From Pleodorina starrii (taxonomy: Eukaryota; Chlorophyta; Chlorophyceae; Chlamydomonadales; Volvocaceae), in the NCBI GenBank assembly GCA_030267565.1, contig BRXU01000038.1, positions 806,001 to 870,000 of the forward strand: a DNA stretch of 64,000 nucleotides, in the 5' to 3' direction. The notes beneath the pieces are model-generated. The model ran no database searches. It was not told the origin of the DNA and was given only the letters and a program-made list of their open reading frames with translations. The stretch's first letter is position 1. Every line of letters starts with the position of its first letter. A program made the position numbers and the translations under genes. Positions 1-11,026 of this stretch are shown here, in pieces.

Positions 1-204
1 AAGCCCTAAAGCCCGACACTGTCCAGATGACGGAATCGAGTAGTGACGAGTCCGCGGTATTCTGCCACCCGTGCTTGAAGCGGTCAATCGGTTTCGGAGG
101 ATCGGGGCAGGGGCCGGGTGGGACGTGGTGATGGAGGCGGCACCACAACAGAGACGGAGCGTAGCGGCCCCGCTGCCATGCACAAAACCACCCAACACGC
201 GACC

Positions 205-500
205 ATCCGATCCGATCCGATCCGATCCGATGCGATCCAAAAGCTCGCCACTGCTCTCCATTTGCCCCGCCGCTCGAGCCTTCCCTCATACGGTATCTGG
301 GGGGTGGGGATCAAGTACCGTCCCCGTTGCTACTGCCGCCCGTATGCTCATTGCCCACCCCTCCTCCTCCTCCTTCCCCTCCTCATCCTCCTGCCCCTCC
401 TCAATGTCCTGTCCTCCACATCTCCACAGGCCCCGAATCCAATCCGATCCAATCCAATCCGATCCAATCCGATCCGATCCGATCCGATCCGCGCCCCTCC
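205..500. repeat. (GATCC)n pentanucleotide microsatellites in VPS11 intron 2
   Basis: Two blocks of GATCC/AATCC repeats, about 205-238 and 438-498, flank a C/T-rich stretch. They lie in the inferred intron following VPS11 exon 2. They generate artificial proline/serine-rich reading frames on both strands. Confidence 0.85.
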
Positions 501-524
501 CTGCCGCCCCCCCGACCCACCCAC

Positions 525-1374
525 CTTGGTGACCTTGAGCGGCTCCTTGGTGATTGCCGCCAGGATGCCCGCCGGCGAGTTGGAGTGGGCGGCGGCGGCT
601 GTCAGCCCCCGGGCGCCGGTCTCACCCCCTCCTGCCCCCTCCCCGCCGTCACCCGCCGCCCCGGCCAACGCCGCCACCAGCCGATCCGCCGCCCACAGCT
701 TGACGGTAGTGGAGGAGCAGCCGGGCTCCTCAACACCCACCGTCACCAGGATTTGACGACGCTGCAAGACCGTGACATAGGTTTGCCGGGCGGAGGGGAG
801 GTCGGGGTGGGGTGACGTGGGGTGGGGTGGGGTGCGGGATGTGGACGGGAGTCACAGTAAGCAGGGAGGCTTGGACAACATCCAGCAGCGGCTGTGTGCA
901 CCGCGAGACGCTGACTGATGGCTCCCTCAGCATGACATGAAAAGTCGCTCCTCCGTATGCACCGGAATTCGGCCGCGCACTCGCCCAGGTCGTCAGGAGC
1001 GAGCTGGTCCGCGCAGGCGGCACACGTACCCCGGGCCAGGCCAATTTCTCCCGAAATTCCTCTGAGCATCTCCCGAAATAAATCAGAAATAGCCGTTCCC
1101 CATTACACCAAATAAGGAAAGAAGCCAGGAAGCAACCTGGCGCGCATGACATGCAATTTACCTCAAGCCACAAAGCCTCCAACACCTTGTGCCCATGAGC
1201 GTTGAATGTTCCAATTATAGAGAGGCGGGAGTCCAGCACGAAAACGCTCCCGGATTCTGTGCCGACCCACAGCAAGGGACCTCCCGGCACAACGCAACTT
1301 GCGTTGGGCGGAAATCCATGCCGACCAATCTGCTGGGGCTGGAAAAAATTAAAGCGCTTGAAAGCGAAACTCAT
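525..1374 (-). CDS. VPS11: VPS11, N-terminal exons 1-2 (gene continues off the left edge)
   Basis: Core subunit shared by the HOPS and CORVET tethering complexes, acting at the vacuole/late endosome; N-terminal beta-propeller region. Exon 1 is 1374-1162 (71 codons, ATG at 1374) and ends at a GAG|GTAAAT donor. Exon 2 is 761-525 (79 codons), entered after a CTTGCAG acceptor and leaving at AAG|GTGGGT; both junctions are phase 0. The joined product has the VPS11 start pattern: FKRFNFF near the N terminus, a GTESGSVFVLD strand, FNAHGHKV, then ILVTVGVEE and TVKLW, matching known VPS11 in order and spacing. A Gly/Ala-rich loop enlarges exon 2. The remaining exons should lie left of base 1; I found no convincing third exon in 1-524. 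Splice sites are inferred, and an alternative donor lies 9 bases earlier in exon 2. The fit comes from recalled family patterns, not a search. Confidence 0.72.
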
Positions 1375-1974
1375 TCTCCTGTAACGTTTCTTAGGTTGCA
1401 GGCATTGCGCAACCAGATGGCTCCGTCAGCTGTCGCCCTTGCCGGATGCGTGACAAAGCTCTTATCTGCAGTCTTCTACAAGTGAAGCACCGTTGCTTTT
1501 GGTGTTCAGCCGTAAAGCTGTGTAAACGACGCGATAAATTGGGATTCCAAAATCTCAGTACATTTTTACGATGTTCAAACCGCACACACAACACACACTG
1601 TGATTACACAATTTTAGCTTCTCTGGTGCTGAGCAGAGCCCGCAGCACACGCCACGACTGACTGCCGTACGATCTAACGGACGCAACGGCCAACCCTCCC
1701 ATGTCTTCCAGGCATCCAGGCATCCAGGGCGGTAAGTAGTCGATGGTTTGAAGTCAGTGAAGGTAGGCTGAACCCTTTCAAAGGGTGCGCGGCTGGAAGC
1801 GTAAGCACTCCATCCGTACTCGCCGCTAACTTTGTGTGGGGAATGCCAGTAGCGTAACGACCCAATCTCGCCTGCACCCTATATTCTCTCCAACCACATC
1901 CGGCCATACACACCGCGCAGCGGCCCCTGATTTCCCCCAAACACATGAAACCACGCCCACCTCTTTCCCGCACG
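1375..1974. other. Intergenic region upstream of VPS11
   Basis: No coding region was recognised. It should contain the VPS11 promoter and 5' leader (gene on the minus strand), but I see no clear TATA or other defined element. Moderate GC content contrasts with the GC-rich retroelement to its right. Confidence 0.4.
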
Positions 1975-2048
1975 CCCCAGTACCTGGATGTACCGGCTAG
2001 GGACCTATACGTTGCTCCCGCGCCTGCGACCGGCCGCCTGACTGCTCT

Positions 2049-4480
2049 TCACCACAGGACATACACCGCTTGCACCTGGTAGCGCGGGGCCTTAGGCTGG
2101 CGCTTCCGTGCGTTGGGCACCTGGGGCCCGGGGATGAACAGGTCCGGCCAGTGCGGTAGGATGCGGCGGGCGCGGACGGGCAGCCGCTCCAGCAGGACCT
2201 TCCAGGCTCGCGGCCACACGGGCAGGATGATCACGCAGTCCGGGCGTTCCTCGAGCACCTTGCGCAGTACCCGCCCCACCACGTTGAATGGCGGATTGAT
2301 GTAGAGTAGCGGTCGGGGCCCCGGCCCGGCGGCCGGGCTGCCCCACTCCTGCGACCCCCAGTCCTTCGCGAAGGCATCCACGCCGCACACCCCCCGGCTC
2401 CACGACGCGGCGAAGAAGCTGCCCGGGATTTTGGTGGTGTGCGCGTCCGCAAATACGTCCAGGCACGGGGCGCGGCCCCCCAGGCAGGGGTGGTCCCACA
2501 GCTGGACATACACGCCCGGGTGAAGCATCCACTGGCTGGCGTCCTCGTACTTGCTAAGCGTGTCGGCCGCTTGCTGCTGCTCGCGAGTACGGGGGTACCA
2601 CACCGCGGTGACGTCCGTGTCGGTTTCCGCGCACAGCTTGTGGATCTCCGCCACCACCGGCAGGCAGGCGGGGTTGCCTTTCATCCCCACCACGCAGTAG
2701 CCCGCTGGCTGGCTATCCGTCTGGTACTGAATGGCTCGGCCCAGCAGGAGGTCGGGCGCCGTCGCCTGCAGCCACTTCAGGGCGTACAGCAGCGTCCGCA
2801 GCTCCCGCTTCGTGCTGCTGATGCGGTGGGTCTGGACGCCGCTCACCTCCGTGCTGTCAAAAGGGACCAGCATACTGCTCGCCCCGCCCAGCTCCCGGCC
2901 CGGCAGGTAAGCGGCGTAGGCCCTGTCCGAGGCGTCCCCCACTACGTCGGTGGCCAGGCGCAGCGCGGCCCCTTAACGCCACGTGGCCCGACCATTGCGC
3001 CGCCGCAAGAGCTCCACGAACTGCTTTGCCTGGCTGATGACCTCCGCCGGCTCCCAGACCGTAGCGTCCCAGTCAATGCCCCTCGCCACCAGCAAGACCA
3101 GCCTCGCGAACAGTGGCGCTGTGGTCACCGCCAACGGCATAGCCACAATCTTGCCCACCACCTGCACCACCTGCCGCGCGGTCAGTGCCTGGCCGTCAAG
3201 TCGCTGCAGCAGCACCTCGAAGGCCGCCAGCTTGTCCTCGGGGACCCGGAAGGCTTGCGTGGCTGCGTCCACTATCATGCCCAGAAAGCGCGCCTCCTGC
3301 TGGGGCTGTAGCTGGCACTTCGACAGGCTCAGGGTAAAGCCCAGCGCAGCAAGCAGCCGCACCACGGCCCCGCACTGGTACTGGGCCGCCGCTTTGGATG
3401 CCGCCACTCCCATCTGGTCGTCGATAAGGGCCGACATGTGCACCCCCAGCTCGTGCAGTGGCCGGAATACCTCCAGTTCGAGGCCCGTGTACAGGTGGCA
3501 AGCGGGTGCCAGCCCGAACAGCAGGTGCGGCCAGTACAACGTCCGGCCCTTCCAACGCATCGCGAGGTAGGTGTGCTCCCGCTCGTGCATCGGAAGTTGC
3601 CAGTACCCACTCTTGTCGTCCGTGGTGTAAAGCCAATCCGCCGGCGTCAGGTAGTCAGTCACGTCGACCAGCCGCTCGTACTTGACGGGCCGATACTTCA
3701 GGAAGCAGTTAATGTACATTGGGTTAATGCACAGCCGTAGCTTGCCGTCCTTTTCCACCACCCGCAGCCCATTCACGACCGTGGGGGGGGGCGATCCACC
3801 GGCCACTCCCGGATAACGCCGCACTCCAGGCCCTCCCGCAAGGTTTCCGTCGTGAAGCTGTCGTACTGCGCCGTGCTGCGGTGGTTGCCGAACACCACCG
3901 GGTGCGGCCGGTCGCCCGTAAGCAGGGCATCGGGATCGCAGCCCGGTATCGCCACCTGCAGCATATCGCGCACGATGCCCAGCTTTCGCTCCCTATCCGG
4001 TGCCAATTCCTGCCCGGGTTGGTGCACCGGCACCCACTCCAGTTGGATGCCGTGCTCCAAGTGTCGCAACAGCTGTCGCTGGGTATCGCTCAGGGGCCGG
4101 CCACCATTGGCCAGCTGGAAGTACTCTCGCCAAATCGGTGCATGCTGGCCCAGCAGCCCTGGGGTGAACTGGTTGGGGTTCGGCAGCAGCGCCCGCAACT
4201 CCGCTTCAAAGGTTGCCCCGTCGCGATTGTCGACCGCGCCTTCTTGCCCAAGGGCCCGCAACTGCTGCCATGCGGTATGTAGGAGTGAGCGGGCCTGGCT
4301 GAGGTCCACCCGGTGCGACGCTACCGGGGCAGTTGGTACGTCGGGCACGGTCGGCTGGATAGGCTCCTTACAAGCAGGCTCTGGGGCGGCCATGGGGTCC
4401 TCCCTCAACAACCGCAACTCCCCTTGCTCAGCAGGTCCCTCCGGCGCCTCATCGCTGTCTAACTCCTGACTCCGCACCAT
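2049..4480 (-). pseudogene. DIRS-type pol: RT, RNase H, DAM-like methyltransferase (frameshift + stop)
   Basis: Reverse transcriptase that would copy the element RNA. The N-terminal part (4480-3773) runs into a run of nine G (nine C on the coding strand, 3783-3791), after which the RT continues in another frame (3824-2973). An in-frame TAA at 2975-2973 then separates RT from RNase H plus methyltransferase (2942-2049, same frame). Visible motifs: LRLCINPMYIN, DDKSGYWQL, LLFGLAPA, the catalytic LIDDQM box (variant of YxDD), RNase H YQTDSQ and ADTLSK, and INPPF of the methyltransferase domain found downstream of RNase H in DIRS elements. One homopolymer indel and one stop make it non-functional as sequenced; the nine-base run could also be an assembly error. 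No recombinase gene is linked. Confidence 0.75.
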
Positions 4481-4775
4481 GTCCTCGGGCCTAATGGGCG
4501 CGGGACCCCTGCCGGCCGACCCGCCACCCTGCTCGGGCCCTGGGGCTCCAACTTCCTATCAAGTGCGTAGGGAACATCCACCAAATTTGCATAAGGTTAG
4601 CTCAAAGCCGTCGGACACGTCCGCCTATCCGCTGCCGGCCCCTCCTACCACGCCCGGCCCCAAGGCCGTTTTGTCCGGGCGACGGTTAGCACCCCTGGGT
4701 CAACACCCTATTCCTCGCCAGCGCCCGCCGCCCTCTGCCTTCTCTCCCGATTTGAACGCCCGCGTCCGGGTCCGG
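4481..4775. other. Spacer upstream of the DIRS pol frame
   Basis: GC-rich and without stop-free coding on the minus strand; nothing recognised. Presumably the untranslated stretch between gag-like and pol frames. Confidence 0.3.
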
Positions 4776-5269
4776 GTACTGCCACGATTGTTTTGCGACG
4801 CGGTTATTTTGCGAGGCCAGAAAATATTTGAAATTTGGATATGAAAACGCAATTAGTTTGCGAGGCGCCGGTCGGAGTTTATTTCTAAACTTTTGGGATT
4901 TGCGAGCTCGTAAGCTGTATATAAATGTTTGCGAGATTGCATCTTGTCGTCAGCTCAACTCTAGTGCGCACAAAGGATCCGGGCGTGGAGCGCTGGCCCA
5001 TCGAAACGGATGCCGGCCCCATCGAAACAGTTTCCTGCCGTTTCCAGGATTCTCAGTCCCGCCCTTTACCGATACCCCAAAGCAGCTTCAAGAGCTGCAA
5101 TACGAACGCTTGGAATAATTTATATTTGCGAGAAAATTTTGCGAGATGCCGTGGGCGGGTGTTTTCTTTGAAACTTTAAACATTTGCGAGGGACCCTTTC
5201 GAGTTTTTTTGACACTTTACGAGGTCCTAAACAGTTAATTAATTATTTGCAAAAGAATCGTGGCAGTAC
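4776..5269. mobile_element. MITE-like element with 21-bp terminal inverted repeats
   Basis: AT-rich 494-bp island in GC-rich surroundings. The left end 4776-4796 (GTACTGCCACGATTGTTTTGC) and the right end 5249-5269 are inverted repeats differing at one position. The interior repeats TTTGCGAG or close variants about eight times, mostly near the ends. No coding capacity. It lies between the gag-like fragment and pol of the DIRS remnant, so it probably inserted later. No clear target duplication was found. Confidence 0.65.
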
Positions 5270-5421
5270 GGTATAAGACTCCCCTGCCCCCGTAAGCGGC
5301 GGGTAACTGCCAGCGTTCCCCATGTCCCCGGCGTCCCTGCCCGCACGCCTATCCCCGGCGTCCCGGTGCCCTCAGCTACCACCGGCCATCCCACTTCCTC
5401 TAGCCATCTCCGGAAGGCCCT

Positions 5422-5649
5422 TCACACCTTGGGCGCTACCGCTCGGTTCGCTATTAGGGCGTCCACCAGGAACTCCACCTGCGCCGGCACCGTCGGCGGG
5501 TGCATGTACCGGCACACGCCCTCCCTGCTGCACCGCCCCAGCCAGGTGAAGCTGGTGCACATTTTCTGGCCACCGCGCGGCCCCGCCGCCGCCCGCTCCA
5601 CCTGCTGCGGGGTAACGCCCTGGTAGCCCTTCTGATCCAGCAGCTGCAC
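5422..5649 (-). pseudogene. Gag-like fragment with CCCH zinc finger
   Basis: A 75-residue minus-strand frame containing CTSFTWLGRCSREGVCRYMH, a C-x8-C-x5-C-x3-H finger of the RNA-binding CCCH type, followed by a short helix-like tail. Its upstream end is cut by the start of the tRNA satellite at 5640, so the N-terminal part is missing. The position just upstream of the DIRS pol suggests the nucleic-acid-binding end of its ORF1. A captured host CCCH exon is the alternative. Confidence 0.45.
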
Positions 5650-5846
5650 ACACCAGCCTCATGCACAATCATCCAGGTCGAGGTGTAGAGGTGAGGTGGA
5701 CGGTGCACCCCGACCCATCTATCTGTGCAGCAGCCATGATGGTCACAGACATGCAAACCCATCATTCATTGACATGCATGCATAACGTGTGCGTCATGTC
5801 ATTGACAGGTTTATTTATTAGCCATTGAGTGATACAGTGTATGTGT
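5640..5846. repeat. tRNA-satellite unit, fragment 1 (left end of array)
   Basis: Matches the part of the 1648-bp unit that runs from CAGCTGCACACACCAGCC to the GTGTATGTGT motif. The same unit continues at 11027, so 5847-11026 is an insertion into this unit. Confidence 0.9.
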
Positions 5847-6459
5847 AGTGCATATACCCACACGGGCGGACGCAGGACCGTACGGATTCGGACGCTCCGG
5901 GGGACGGTTAATGCGTCCACCACCCTCGGCCCTGTACATATTGTGCAACTTTGCGGCATTTACAATAGCATTAATTTAGCACTGTAGAATAGGCCCGTTC
6001 GCGGCGAGCGCAGCGGTGTGGCGTCTGGCGCAGTAAGAGTTCGGGCGCCCCCCTCCGCCCGAATTCTGATTTCGCCGAAATATGTTGAGCGCCATCAATA
6101 GACATTTTCACGAGCTTTACATCCGTGCTCGTGGTAAATTGTAGGGTGCAGTCTGCGCTTAGATTCTATGAAAAGTCCTGCACAGCCCCCGGTCTGTTGT
6201 CCCCCAAACCAGCGCGAGTACTCGCAATAATTATGCGCAAAAGACTGTTACTGCTTCTTTCACATATATATTGAATGTCACAGGGCTGGCTGACAACCAT
6301 TGCGCGCGCGTAACCGTAACTTGGCTATCCCCGCCCAACCTACTGCGTTGGAGCAACAAAATTCATAATGGACGGCCACGTTCTACACCTTTAGCGTCAA
6401 CGGGGGCGATGTGGGCGACGGGGGCGATGCGCAAAACTTGGCAAGCAGGCACCCCATGC

Positions 6460-7850
6460 GTCCAGCAGCAGGCGCACCACGCTGCTACACTGCAGCAAGC
6501 GCAGCTGGCGCAAGCGCGGGCAGCGGCAGCGGACAGCAGCGGCGGCGACGGCGGCGCCTTTCCCGTTAGAGGCGGAGGGTTTGGCGCGTTGCACGACTGC
6601 ACCGGGCGCGGGTGTGGGCCCCAGGTGTGGGGACTGCACCCAGCGTGGGTGTGGGCCCTGCGCGTGGCTCGCCCTGAAGCATTGGCGGCCCCGGGATGCT
6701 GTCAAGCCTTGGCGGCATGAGCGGTGGCGGCCCGAGGCATCAACCGCAGCCGCCGCCGCAGCAGCAGGCGCACCGCGCTGCTACACTGCAGCAAGCGCAG
6801 CTGGCGCAAGCGCGGGCAGCGGCAGCGGACAGCAGCGGCGGCGACGGTGGCGCCTTTCCTGTGAGGGGCGGAGGGTTCAGCGTGTTGCAGGACTGCGCCG
6901 GGCGCGGGTGTGGGCCCCGCGCGTGGCTCGCCCTCGAGCTTTAGCGGCCCCGGGATGCTGCCAAGCGTTGGCGGCATGAGCGGTGGCGGCCCGAGGCATC
7001 AACCGCAGCCGCCGCCGCCGCAGCAGGCGCACCGCGCTGCTACACTGCAGCAAGCGCAGCTGGCGCAAGCGCGGGCAGCGGCAGCGGACAGCAGCGGCGG
7101 CGACGGTGGCGCCTTTCCTGTGAGGGGCGGAGGGTTCAGCGTGTTGCAGGACTGCGCCGGGCGCGGGTGTGGGCCCCGCGCGTGGCTCGCCCTCGAGCTT
7201 TAGCGGCCCCGGGATGCTGCCAAGCGTTGGCGGCATGAGCGGTGGCGGCCCGAGGCATCAACCGCAGCCGCCGCCGCCGCAGCAGGCGCACCGCGCTGCT
7301 ACACTGCAGCAAGCGCAGCTGGCGCAAGCGCGGGCAGCGGCAGCGGACAGCAGCGGCGGCGACGGTGGCGCCTTTCCTGTGAGGGGCGGAGGGTTCAGCG
7401 TGTTGCAGGACTGCGCCGGGCGCGGGTGTGGGCCCCGTGCGTGGCTCGCCCTGAAGCATTGGCGGCCCCGGGATGCTGTCAAGCCTTGGCGGCATGAGCG
7501 GTGGCGGCCCGAGGCACCAACCGCAGTCGCCGCAGCAGCAGCAGGCGGCATGAGCGGTGGCCGCAGCAGCCGCCGCAGCAGCAGGCGGCATGAGCGGTGG
7601 CGGCCCGAGGTGTGGGGACTGCGCCCAGCGTGGGTGTGGGCCCTGCGCGTGGCTCGCCCTGAAGCATTGGCGGCCCCGGGATGCTGTCAAGCCTTGGCGG
7701 CATGAGTGGTGGCGGCCCGAGGCACCAACCGTAGTCACCGCAGCAGCAGCAGGTGCACCGCGCTGCTACACTGCAGCAAGCGCAGCTGGCTCAAGCGCGG
7801 GCAGCGGCAGCGGACAGCAGCGGCGGCGACGGTGGCGGCTTGAGATCTGG
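6460..7850. repeat. 259-bp minisatellite, about 4 full copies plus rearranged partial copies
   Basis: Copies begin near 6458, 6717, 6976 and 7235 with a 259-bp period; 7494-7850 holds rearranged partial copies. On + each copy reads a Gln/Ala-rich stretch (QQAQLAQARAAAADSSGGDG) followed by a possible GTGAGG donor, so the unit may derive from a captured coding exon. I do not claim a gene. Confidence 0.85.
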
Positions 7851-8454
7851 TGGACAGGTGGCGGCATCATACAGCAGCAGCGGCGGCCGGGGGCGGCGGC
7901 CTCGCGGCCGGCAGCGGACAGGGGTACAGTGTGACTCGGGTGGGAGCTGTGCCGGTTGGCGCTGGCGTCGTTCACCGGCCCGTGGGCCTGATGAATGCAA
8001 TATAGCTGGGATTGCGGAACCTAGAGGCGTATTTGTCCCCAGTATAGCAGCAGTACAGCCGTTATGGCAGGGGGGGCCCGTGAAGCAGATCAGTCTCAGG
8101 TGGCTCCGGGCTTGTATCCATTGCTGGACCTTGGTTGATTGGGTTTGGCTAGTTCGTTGCTGTTCGGGTCTATTACTCGGCACACGGTGTCTTGTCAGAC
8201 AGACATTCGGGCTTCGATCGAAAGACTCAGTGCCTAAATATTTCGCGGTCCGGCTTGACGTGCGTTAACTTTGCCTATTGCGGCGACCGCCATGCGGCAC
8301 AATGCGTTGTAAGAAAGTTGTTATGGCTGCGCCAGTTAGGGCGCGGGAGGTCCATCACCCCGCCCCGCCCCCTCTGCTCCTCCCCAACACACTCCCATGA
8401 CCTGATGCGGCGGCTGACGCGACGGGTGTGGGCGGTCAACAGCCGGTGACAGTG

Positions 8455-10590
8455 CGTGCATCGTTCGTGGCCGCTATTCGCGCCCCTGCCTGCTGCAGGG
8501 CGCTGATGGCTGCGCCGGTCCGTCCAGATCACCCCGCCCCCTCTACGCCTTCAGTATAGCAGCAGTGCCGACGTCACGTCGTGCGGAAGTACAGCCCCAT
8601 CGTTCGTGGCCGCTATTCGCGCCCCTGCCCGCTGCAGGGCGCTGATGGCTGTGCCGGTCCGTCCAGATCACCCCGCCCCCTCTACGCCTTCAGTATAGCA
8701 GCAGTGCCGCCGCCACGTCGTGCGGAGGTACAGCCCCATCGTTTGTGGCTGCTATTCGCGCCCCTGCCCGCTGCAGGGCGCTGATGGCTGCGCCGGTCCG
8801 TCCAGATCACCCCGCCCCCTCTACGCCTTCAGTATAGCAGCAGTGCCGCCGCCACGTCGTGCGGAAGTACAGCCCCATCGTTCGTGGCCGCTATTCGCGC
8901 CCCTGCCCGCTGCAGGGCGCTGATGGCTGCGCCGGTCCGTCCAGATCATCCCGCCCCCTCTACGCCTTCAGTATAGCAGCAGTGCCGACGTCACGTCGTG
9001 CGGGAGTACAGCCCCATCGTTCGTGGCCGCTATTCGCGCCCCTGCCCGCTGCAGGGCGTGATGGCTGCGCCGGTCCGTCCAGATCACCCCGCCCCCTCTA
9101 CGCCTTCAGTATAGCAGCAGTGCCGACGTCACGTCGTGCGGAAGTACAGCCCCATCGTTCGTGGCCGCTATTCGCGCCCCTGCCCGCTGCAGGGCGCTGA
9201 TGGCTGTGCCGGTCCGTCCAGATCACCCCGCCCCCTCTACGCCTTCAGTATAGCAGCAGTGCCGCCGCCACGTCGTGCGGAGGTACAGCCCCATCGTTTG
9301 TGGCCGCTATTCGCGCCCCTGCCCGCTGCAGGGCGCTGATGGCTGCGCCGGTCCGTCCAGATCACCCCGCCCCCTCTACGCCTTCAGTATAGCAGCAGTG
9401 CCGCCGCCACGTCGTGCGGAAGTACAGCCCCATCGTTCGTGGCCGCTATTCGCGCCCCTGCCCGCTGCAGGGCGCTGATGGCTGCGCCGGTCCGTCCAGA
9501 TCATCCCGCCCCCTCTACGCCTTCAGTATAGCAGCAGTGCCGACGTCACGTCGTGCGGGAGTACAGCCCCATCGTTCGTGGCCGCTATTCGCGCCCCTGC
9601 CCGCTGCAGGGCGTGATGGCTGCACCGGTCCGTCCAGATCATCCCGCCCCCTCTACGCCTTCAGTATAGCAGCAGTGCCGCCGCCACGTTGTGCGGAAGT
9701 ACAGCCCCATCGTTCGTGGCCGCTATTCGCGCCCCTGCCCGCTGCAGGGCGCTGATGGCTGCGCCGGTCCGTCCAGATCACCCCGCCCCCTCTACGCCTT
9801 CAGTATAGCAGCAGTGCCGACGTCACGTCGTGCGGAAGTACAGCCCCATCGTTCGTGGCCGCTATTCGCGCCCCTGCCCGCTGCAGGGCGCTGATGGCTG
9901 TGCCGGTCCGTCCAGATCACCCCGCCCCCTCTACGCCTTCAGTATAGCAGCAGTGCCGCCGCCACGTCGTGCGGAAGTACAGCCCCATCGTTCGTGGCCG
10001 CTATTCGCGCCCCTGCCCGCTGCAGGGCGCTGATGGCTGCGCCGGTCCGTCCAGATCATCCCGCCCCCTCTACGCCTTCAGTATAGCAGCAGTGCCGACG
10101 TCACGTCGTGCGGGAGTACAGCCCCATCGTTCGTGGCCGCTATTCGCGCCCCTGCCCGCTGCAGGGCGTGATGGCTGCACCGGTCCGTCCAGATCATCCC
10201 GCCCCCTCTACGCCTTCAGTATAGCAGCAGTGCCGCCGCCACGTTGTGCGGAAGTACAGCCCCATCGTTCGTGGCCGCTATTCGCGCCCCTGCCCGCTGC
10301 AGGGCGCTGATGGCTGCGCCGGTCCGTCCAGATCACCCCGCCCCCTCTACGCCTTCAGTATAGCAGCAGTGCCGACGTCACGTCGTGCGGAAGTACAGCC
10401 CCATCGTTCGTGGCCGCTATTCGCGCCCCTGCCCGCTGCAGGGCGTGATGGCTGCGCCGGTCCGTCCAGATCACCCCGCCCCCTCTACGCCTTCAGTATA
10501 GCAGCAGTGCCGCCGTCGCGTCGTGCGGGAGTACATCCCCATAGTTCGTGGCCGCTATTCGCGCCCCTGCCCGCTGCAGGGCACGGTTGG
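8455..10590. repeat. 139-bp minisatellite, ~16 copies, with a 555-bp higher-order period
   Basis: Monomers of 138-139 bp, each containing CGTTCGTGGCCGCTATTCGC, CTGCAGGGCG and AGTATAGCAGCAGTGCCG. Sequence variants and a one-base shorter monomer recur every fourth copy (copy starts 8581, 9136, 9691, 10246), so the array was amplified as a 4-mer of 555 bp. The stop-free + frames through it come from the repeat itself. Confidence 0.92.
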
Positions 10591-11026
10591 ACCTCCATTC
10601 CTTATCCAAGATACATCCAAGTATGACAAGAGTTTCGCACAATACCTTCTCTCCTTAATTATCTTCTTGTTTACTTGCTCTCTCCATGTTTAAACCGTTG
10701 ACCCTGTATGGATGGTACTACTACCATACCTGACCCAGTGCTGTCGCATTGCTGTCCCATTTATTTTATCCAAACAACAATGTGTATGTAATCCTTTTAA
10801 TTCAGTAGCAATAGGCCTGTTGGCTTCTGCTGGCGCCCGGTTGCCGGTAATAACGCCGTTTCCATAGGAAATGACATGCAACAAGGTACACGGCAAGACA
10901 AGAAGTCCACAAAACAATACTTTACAGAAGCTTGACCATCGATTTCATGCCGTCCGCTGGGCGTCCGCAGCAAGGGTCAGAGCGGACGACGCGGCGGACA
11001 GGGGAGCGTCCGCCGGGTGGTGATAA
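10591..11026. other. Unique right arm of the DNA element
   Basis: AT-richer single-copy sequence between the minisatellite and the right terminal repeat. The last ~80 bases are packed with GTCCGC/GCGGAC motifs. No gene was seen. Confidence 0.4.

Larger units (their letters stand above)
1975..5640 (-). mobile_element. Decayed DIRS-type retrotransposon (minus strand), truncated
   Basis: On the minus strand the order is a gag-like CCCH-finger fragment (5649-5422), a spacer containing a MITE, then an RT-RNase H-methyltransferase reading frame (4480-2049). The RT-RH-MTase order with an NPPF motif is typical of DIRS-superfamily elements. No tyrosine recombinase and no terminal repeats are visible, so the element is truncated at both ends. 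The gag side is cut exactly where the tRNA satellite begins (5640). The left boundary is only approximate. Confidence 0.6.
5847..11026. mobile_element. ~5.2-kb non-autonomous DNA element with internal minisatellites
   Basis: It interrupts a satellite unit (unit bases end at 5846 and resume at 11027). Inside the left boundary is CCCACACGGGCGGACGC and inside the right one, inverted, is CCACCCGGCGGACGC: imperfect terminal inverted repeats. Both ends carry several GCGTCCGC/GCGGACGC subterminal motifs, as in transposase-binding arrays of DNA transposons. Only a 2-base GT is repeated at the junctions, so superfamily and exact ends are unsettled. No transposase was recognised; the interior is mainly two minisatellites. 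Confidence 0.55.

Noticed and set aside
1..15. Telomere-like CCCTAAA at the window start
   Set aside because: A single copy; no tandem telomeric run.
118..815. Pro/Ser-rich frames over the (GATCC)n repeats
   Set aside because: Produced by simple repeats within an inferred intron and by antisense of VPS11 exon 2.
8455..10590. CRISPR-like regular repeats
   Set aside because: No unique spacers between repeats; monomers are contiguous 138-139 bp in a eukaryotic genome.
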